Shown here piece by piece: positions 60,716 through 64,000 of a stretch of 64,000 bases of DNA. Every line of letters starts with the position of its first letter. Position 1 is the stretch's first letter. The translations under genes and the position numbers were made by a program. A model generated the notes under the pieces. It did not search any database and was not told the origin of the DNA. It was given only the letters and a program-made list of their open reading frames with translations. The DNA comes from Sulfitobacter sediminilitoris (GTDB taxonomy: Bacteria; Pseudomonadota; Alphaproteobacteria; Rhodobacterales; Rhodobacteraceae), in the NCBI RefSeq assembly GCF_010667575.1, contig NZ_JAABNT010000006.1:124001-188000 (forward strand). The letters are read 5' to 3'.

Positions 60716-61741
60716 TCAACTTTTCTTGCGCTGCCCGGCCAAGGGGGGCATCGGCTCTGTCACTTCTGGATCCATGCCTTTGGGAAAGCTGTCAATCAGG
60801 ATGCCGTACCGCATATGCGCGTCCGTGATGGCACCATATGACCCGATCAGTTCACGTATGGGTCCACCCAGACGTTCAAGGCCAGACACGAAGGCCAGGA
60901 TCACGCCCACTTCGACTTCTCCCTGGATCACCAGATAACCGCCCCAGGCGATAACGCCGAATGGCCCCAGAGAGATGAGCAGATTATTCAGTGTTTTCAT
61001 GATGTTCTTGACCATCAAAAAGCGCGTTCGTAATTGCAAAATCTGGTCCGTCAGCTTCGTGAACCCGTCTGGCGGCGGTTTGTCGAGCAAGTCAGGTTCT
61101 GCATTATCGACGATGAAATTACCCAAGCTGCGCACGGTAATCGCCTTTTCCGCCGCCAGCCGGTTCATGCGCGCCTGAAAGATCGGCACGATAATGAACT
61201 GCGGGGTGTAGAGCGCCAGCGCGATGCCTGCGACCATCGGTTCGATGTAAAACATGTACCCCAGCACGGTGCAGAGCGTCCCGATCTGCAGCAACGGCCC
61301 GGAGATTGCCGATCCTGCAAACCCGCCCAGTTTTTCGGTTTCGCTGGACAGCATCGACACCACAGCCCCTTCATCGACCACGTCATCGCCGTTCTCACTG
61401 GCCGTCATCAGCGACGGCGGCGTGATGGTGTAGATATGATAGTAAACAGAGCGCCGCAGAGCGTGGACAATTCGCGCTGATATCAACTCTCGCTGGACGC
61501 GCATGGCAAACTTGAGGCCCGCAGCGGTCAAAAGAGCAAGAACGTAAAGGCCCGCAAGCTGGATCAACAGGCTGACGTTGCCGTTTGCAACGGCATCATC
61601 CAGCATCCGCCGCTGAAGCTCCAACGGCACCGGCGCAAGTGGTAAGAGTGCGAGTGTCATGCAGATGACGACGATTTGCCGCCATTTTGAATAGCGAAAG
61701 ATGTAACGGTAAACCGACTGGGGCATTTCGCGCGGGGGCAT
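60716..61741 (-). CDS. ABC exporter transmembrane domain without ATPase domain
   Basis: About 341 residues from ATG 61741 (a GTG at 61777 would add 12). It contains six membrane helices of the type I ABC exporter fold (ABC_membrane), with the long intracellular loops and the VSMLSSETEKLGGF region that contacts the ATPase. After the sixth helix it stops at PPLAGQRKKS; no Walker A, signature or Walker B follows, and the next gene on the strand is unrelated. It may use an ATPase subunit encoded elsewhere. Confidence 0.85.
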   Translation of the reverse strand: MPPREMPQSVYRYIFRYSKWRQIVVICMTLALLPLAPVPLELQRRMLDDAVANGNVSLLIQLAGLYVLALLTAAGLKFAMRVQRELISARIVHALRRSVYYHIYTITPPSLMTASENGDDVVDEGAVVSMLSSETEKLGGFAGSAISGPLLQIGTLCTVLGYMFYIEPMVAGIALALYTPQFIIVPIFQARMNRLAAEKAITVRSLGNFIVDNAEPDLLDKPPPDGFTKLTDQILQLRTRFLMVKNIMKTLNNLLISLGPFGVIAWGGYLVIQGEVEVGVILAFVSGLERLGGPIRELIGSYGAITDAHMRYGILIDSFPKGMDPEVTEPMPPLAGQRKKS

Positions 61742-61857
61742 AGGCTTGCTCTCGTTCTTCCCAGCAAGCAGTGACACTGTTCTAGGTCAAAATCAAAGTC
61801 TTGTCGGTCACGTGTCCATGATCAGAGGGAAAGGCACCGCAAAATGCCCTCTGACGG

Positions 61858-63438
61858 TCAGGTTGCCGCCTGAAGTAGCGTCCGGGTGTAGCTGGACTGT
61901 GGGCGCTCATAGAGATCGGCAACCGGTCCGTATTCCACGACATCGCCGCGCTTCATCACCAGCACCTTGTGCGACATTGCGCGGACAACGTTCAGATCGT
62001 GGCTGATGAACAGATAGGCCAGACCGTATTTCACCTGCAGACTGCGCAGCAAATCGACGATCTGTACCTGTACCGTCATATCAAGCGCGGAGGTCGGCTC
62101 ATCCAACACCAACAGCCGCGGGCGCAACACCATGGCGCGGGCAATCGCGATACGCTGGCGCTGTCCGCCTGAGAACTCATGCGGATACCGATCCATCGTT
62201 GCGGGGTCGAGACCAACTTCAAGCATCACCTCATGGACCAGCTCGCGCTGATTGCGGTCCGGGTCTACCTTGTGGATGGTCAGCCCCTCCGCGATGATCT
62301 GAAAGCAGGTCATCCGCGGGCTGAGCGATCCGAAAGGGTCCTGAAAAACGATCTGCATGTCCTTGCGCAACCGCCGCAATTCCCGCGTGGACCATTTGCG
62401 CACGTCCTGATCCATGAACGTGATGCCGCCGTCAGAAGCGATCAAGCGCATGATACCAAGTGCAAGCGTCGTCTTGCCAGAGCCAGACTCGCCCACGATC
62501 CCCAATGTTTCGCCCGCACGCACAGAAAGCGTAGCGTCGTTCACAGCCTTCACGTGTCCGACAGTGCGCCGCAGCAAACCTTCGGTAATGGGGAACCAGA
62601 TCTTGAGGTGATCTGTCTTTACAATCTCTTCTGCGCCCTCCGGGACCGGGGCAGGCTCCCCCGTCGGTTCGGCGCTCAGCAGCTTTATTGTGTATGGATG
62701 TTGGGGGTTCTCGAAAATGTCTTTCGTCGGACCCTGCTCAACGATCTCGCCCTGCTGCATGACACAGACGCGATCAGCAATGCGGCGCACGATGCCAAGA
62801 TCGTGTGTGATGAACAGCAGCCCCATCCCCTCGCTGTCCTTGAGTTCTTTTAAAAGGTCGAGGATCTGTGCCTGTATCGTCACGTCCAGCGCCGTCGTCG
62901 GCTCGTCCGCGATCAGTACATCGGGCTTGTTCGCCAGCGCCATCGCGATCATAACGCGTTGTCGCTGACCGCCGGACAACTGGTGGGGATAGGCCCCCAG
63001 ACGGCTTTGCGCGTCCTGAATCCCTACTTTCTCAAGCAGTTCAAGAATGCGCGCGCGCGCCGTCGCGCCCGCAATCCCCTGATGCAGTGCCAGACTTTCG
63101 GCCAACTGCTTTTCAATGGTGTGCAGCGGGTTCAGCGATGTCATCGGCTCCTGAAAGATAAAGCTGATGTCGTTGCCGCGCACCTTGCGGAGCATCTTTT
63201 CATCGGCACCAATCATCTGCTGGCCGTCATAGGTGACGGAGCCAGTTACCTGTGCGCTGTCACCAAGCAGTGACACGGTGGAGAGCGCAGAAACCGATTT
63301 GCCAGATCCAGATTCACCCACCAGCGCCACCGTTTCGCCCCGCTCGACCGCAAAGCTCACGTTGCGCACCGCCTGGGTAAGCTTGCCATCCTGTCGGAAC
63401 GACACCGACAGGTCTTTGACCTCTAACAGCGCGCTCAT
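61858..63438 (-). CDS. yejF: Peptide ABC transporter ATP-binding protein, double NBD (YejF type)
   Basis: A 526-residue fused ATPase of the Opp/Dpp/Yej importer. NBD1 has GESGSGKSVSAL, LSGGQRQRVMIAMAL and LIADEPTTALD. NBD2 has GESGSGKTTLALG near residue 315, FSGGQRQRIAIARAM and LVLDEPTSALD. The fusion of two ATPases in one chain is typical of YejF. Overlaps the permease gene by four bases. Confidence 0.95.
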   Translation of the reverse strand: MSALLEVKDLSVSFRQDGKLTQAVRNVSFAVERGETVALVGESGSGKSVSALSTVSLLGDSAQVTGSVTYDGQQMIGADEKMLRKVRGNDISFIFQEPMTSLNPLHTIEKQLAESLALHQGIAGATARARILELLEKVGIQDAQSRLGAYPHQLSGGQRQRVMIAMALANKPDVLIADEPTTALDVTIQAQILDLLKELKDSEGMGLLFITHDLGIVRRIADRVCVMQQGEIVEQGPTKDIFENPQHPYTIKLLSAEPTGEPAPVPEGAEEIVKTDHLKIWFPITEGLLRRTVGHVKAVNDATLSVRAGETLGIVGESGSGKTTLALGIMRLIASDGGITFMDQDVRKWSTRELRRLRKDMQIVFQDPFGSLSPRMTCFQIIAEGLTIHKVDPDRNQRELVHEVMLEVGLDPATMDRYPHEFSGGQRQRIAIARAMVLRPRLLVLDEPTSALDMTVQVQIVDLLRSLQVKYGLAYLFISHDLNVVRAMSHKVLVMKRGDVVEYGPVADLYERPQSSYTRTLLQAAT

Positions 63439-64000
63439 GAGAAGGTCTTTCGAGGATCAAAGGCATCGCGGATACCTTCAAAGATAAAGACAAGCAGCGA
63501 CAGCATGATGGCAAACGTAAAGAATGCCGTGAACGCGAGCCACGGGGCTTGCAGGTTCTGCGTGGCCTGCAATGTCAGCTCTCCCAATGAGGGGGCAGAG
63601 GACGGCAGGCCAAAGCCAAGATAGTCGAGAATCGCCAGCGTGGATATCGTGCCGGTGATGATAAACGGCAGCATCGTCAATGTCGCGACCATCGCATTCG
63701 GCAGCATATGGCGGAACATGATCGTGCCGTTGGACACCCCAAGCGCCCGCGCCGCGCGGACATATTCAAGGTTACGCGCCCGGAGAAACTCTGCCCTGAC
63801 GACCCCGACCAGTGACGTCCAGCTGAACAGCACCAACAGAAAGACCAGCAACCAAAAACTTCGCCCCAGGATCGCGAACATGATGATGATCACGTAAAGC
63901 GATGGTGTAGATGACCATATCTCGATGATCCGCTGAAAAATAAGGTCCAGCCACCCGCCAAAGAACCCTTGTACCGCTCCGGCAAAAATACCGATCAAGG
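63435..64000 (-). CDS. yejE: Peptide ABC transporter permease (YejE/DppC type), 5' end outside window
   Basis: The C-terminal 188 residues of a binding-protein-dependent permease. The EAA-type loop is EFLRARNLEYVRAARALGVSNGTIMFRHMLPNA, contacting the ATPase. Four membrane helices are visible. The N-terminal helix and soluble part lie beyond the right edge. Coupled to yejF by an ATGA overlap. Confidence 0.93.
   Translation of the reverse strand, partial: LIGIFAGAVQGFFGGWLDLIFQRIIEIWSSTPSLYVIIIMFAILGRSFWLLVFLLVLFSWTSLVGVVRAEFLRARNLEYVRAARALGVSNGTIMFRHMLPNAMVATLTMLPFIITGTISTLAILDYLGFGLPSSAPSLGELTLQATQNLQAPWLAFTAFFTFAIMLSLLVFIFEGIRDAFDPRKTFS

Overview
The window looks like chromosomal DNA of a marine alphaproteobacterium of the order Rhodobacterales (Roseobacter group). 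This rests on gene content and order: a split F0 ATP synthase operon with b and b' subunits, an ffh / chorismate mutase / rpsP / rimM / trmD / rplS / rpmE translation block, MipZ, DUF1127-like and GcvA-like LysR pairs, a Hint/RTX protein, TRAP transporters, and aromatic degradation by box and homogentisate routes. I see no phage, insertion sequence, integrase or CRISPR array. The species is not determined.

Layout. 0-7 kb: a clipped cobalamin gene, a receiver-domain protein, a glutathionyl-hydroquinone reductase, a MalY/PatB-type C-S lyase, three overlapping peptide deformylase-like genes followed by fmt, a small membrane protein and a FadR-type regulator. 7-9.7 kb: F0 operon atpI-atpB-atpE-atpF'-atpF on the minus strand. 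9.8-14.9 kb: LysR and ArsR regulators with divergent partners, one or two tiny membrane peptides, an EamA permease and an azoreductase. 15-23.3 kb: translation and SRP block with bluB, two tiny paralogous membrane proteins, a sulfotransferase-like gene, YdcH and PPK2. 23.3-28.6 kb: an alpha-helical protein of unknown role, a Hint/RTX protein whose Hint domain is shortened, MipZ and an EamA permease.

28.6-35 kb: a MarR-controlled homogentisate cluster (hmgA, small membrane protein, fahA, degenerate metallo-beta-lactamase-fold protein, small membrane protein, flavin monooxygenase, DUF2783 protein). I infer conversion of a hydroxylated aromatic acid, possibly 3-hydroxyphenylacetate, to homogentisate and on to fumarate and acetoacetate. 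Maleylacetoacetate isomerase is not seen here. 35.5-37.2 kb: an orphan oligopeptide-type binding protein.

37.3-51.7 kb, all minus strand: a benzoate/aryl-CoA (box) island. It carries a TRAP transporter (dctPQM), a feruloyl-CoA-synthase-like ligase, a benzoate-CoA ligase, an alpha/beta hydrolase, a DUF309 protein, boxC, boxB, an easily missed 56-residue protein with a CxxCxxCxxxC iron-sulfur motif, boxA, a hot-dog thioesterase, boxR, and a free-standing C-terminal half of a 3-hydroxyacyl-CoA dehydrogenase. Three copies of TGCA-N6-TGCA lie upstream of dctP, bclA and boxC and suggest one BoxR regulon. The aldehyde dehydrogenase boxD is absent from the window.

52-64 kb: a CAT-anticodon tRNA, a PAP2-like membrane protein, an SDR without its catalytic lysine, an RsmC-type methyltransferase, ClpS, a HAD hydrolase, a D,D-carboxypeptidase with a C-terminal SPOR-like region, a LysR gene divergent from a decayed isochorismatase-family gene, membrane proteins, an ABC transmembrane subunit without its ATPase, and the end of a Yej/Opp-type peptide ABC transporter that runs off the right edge.
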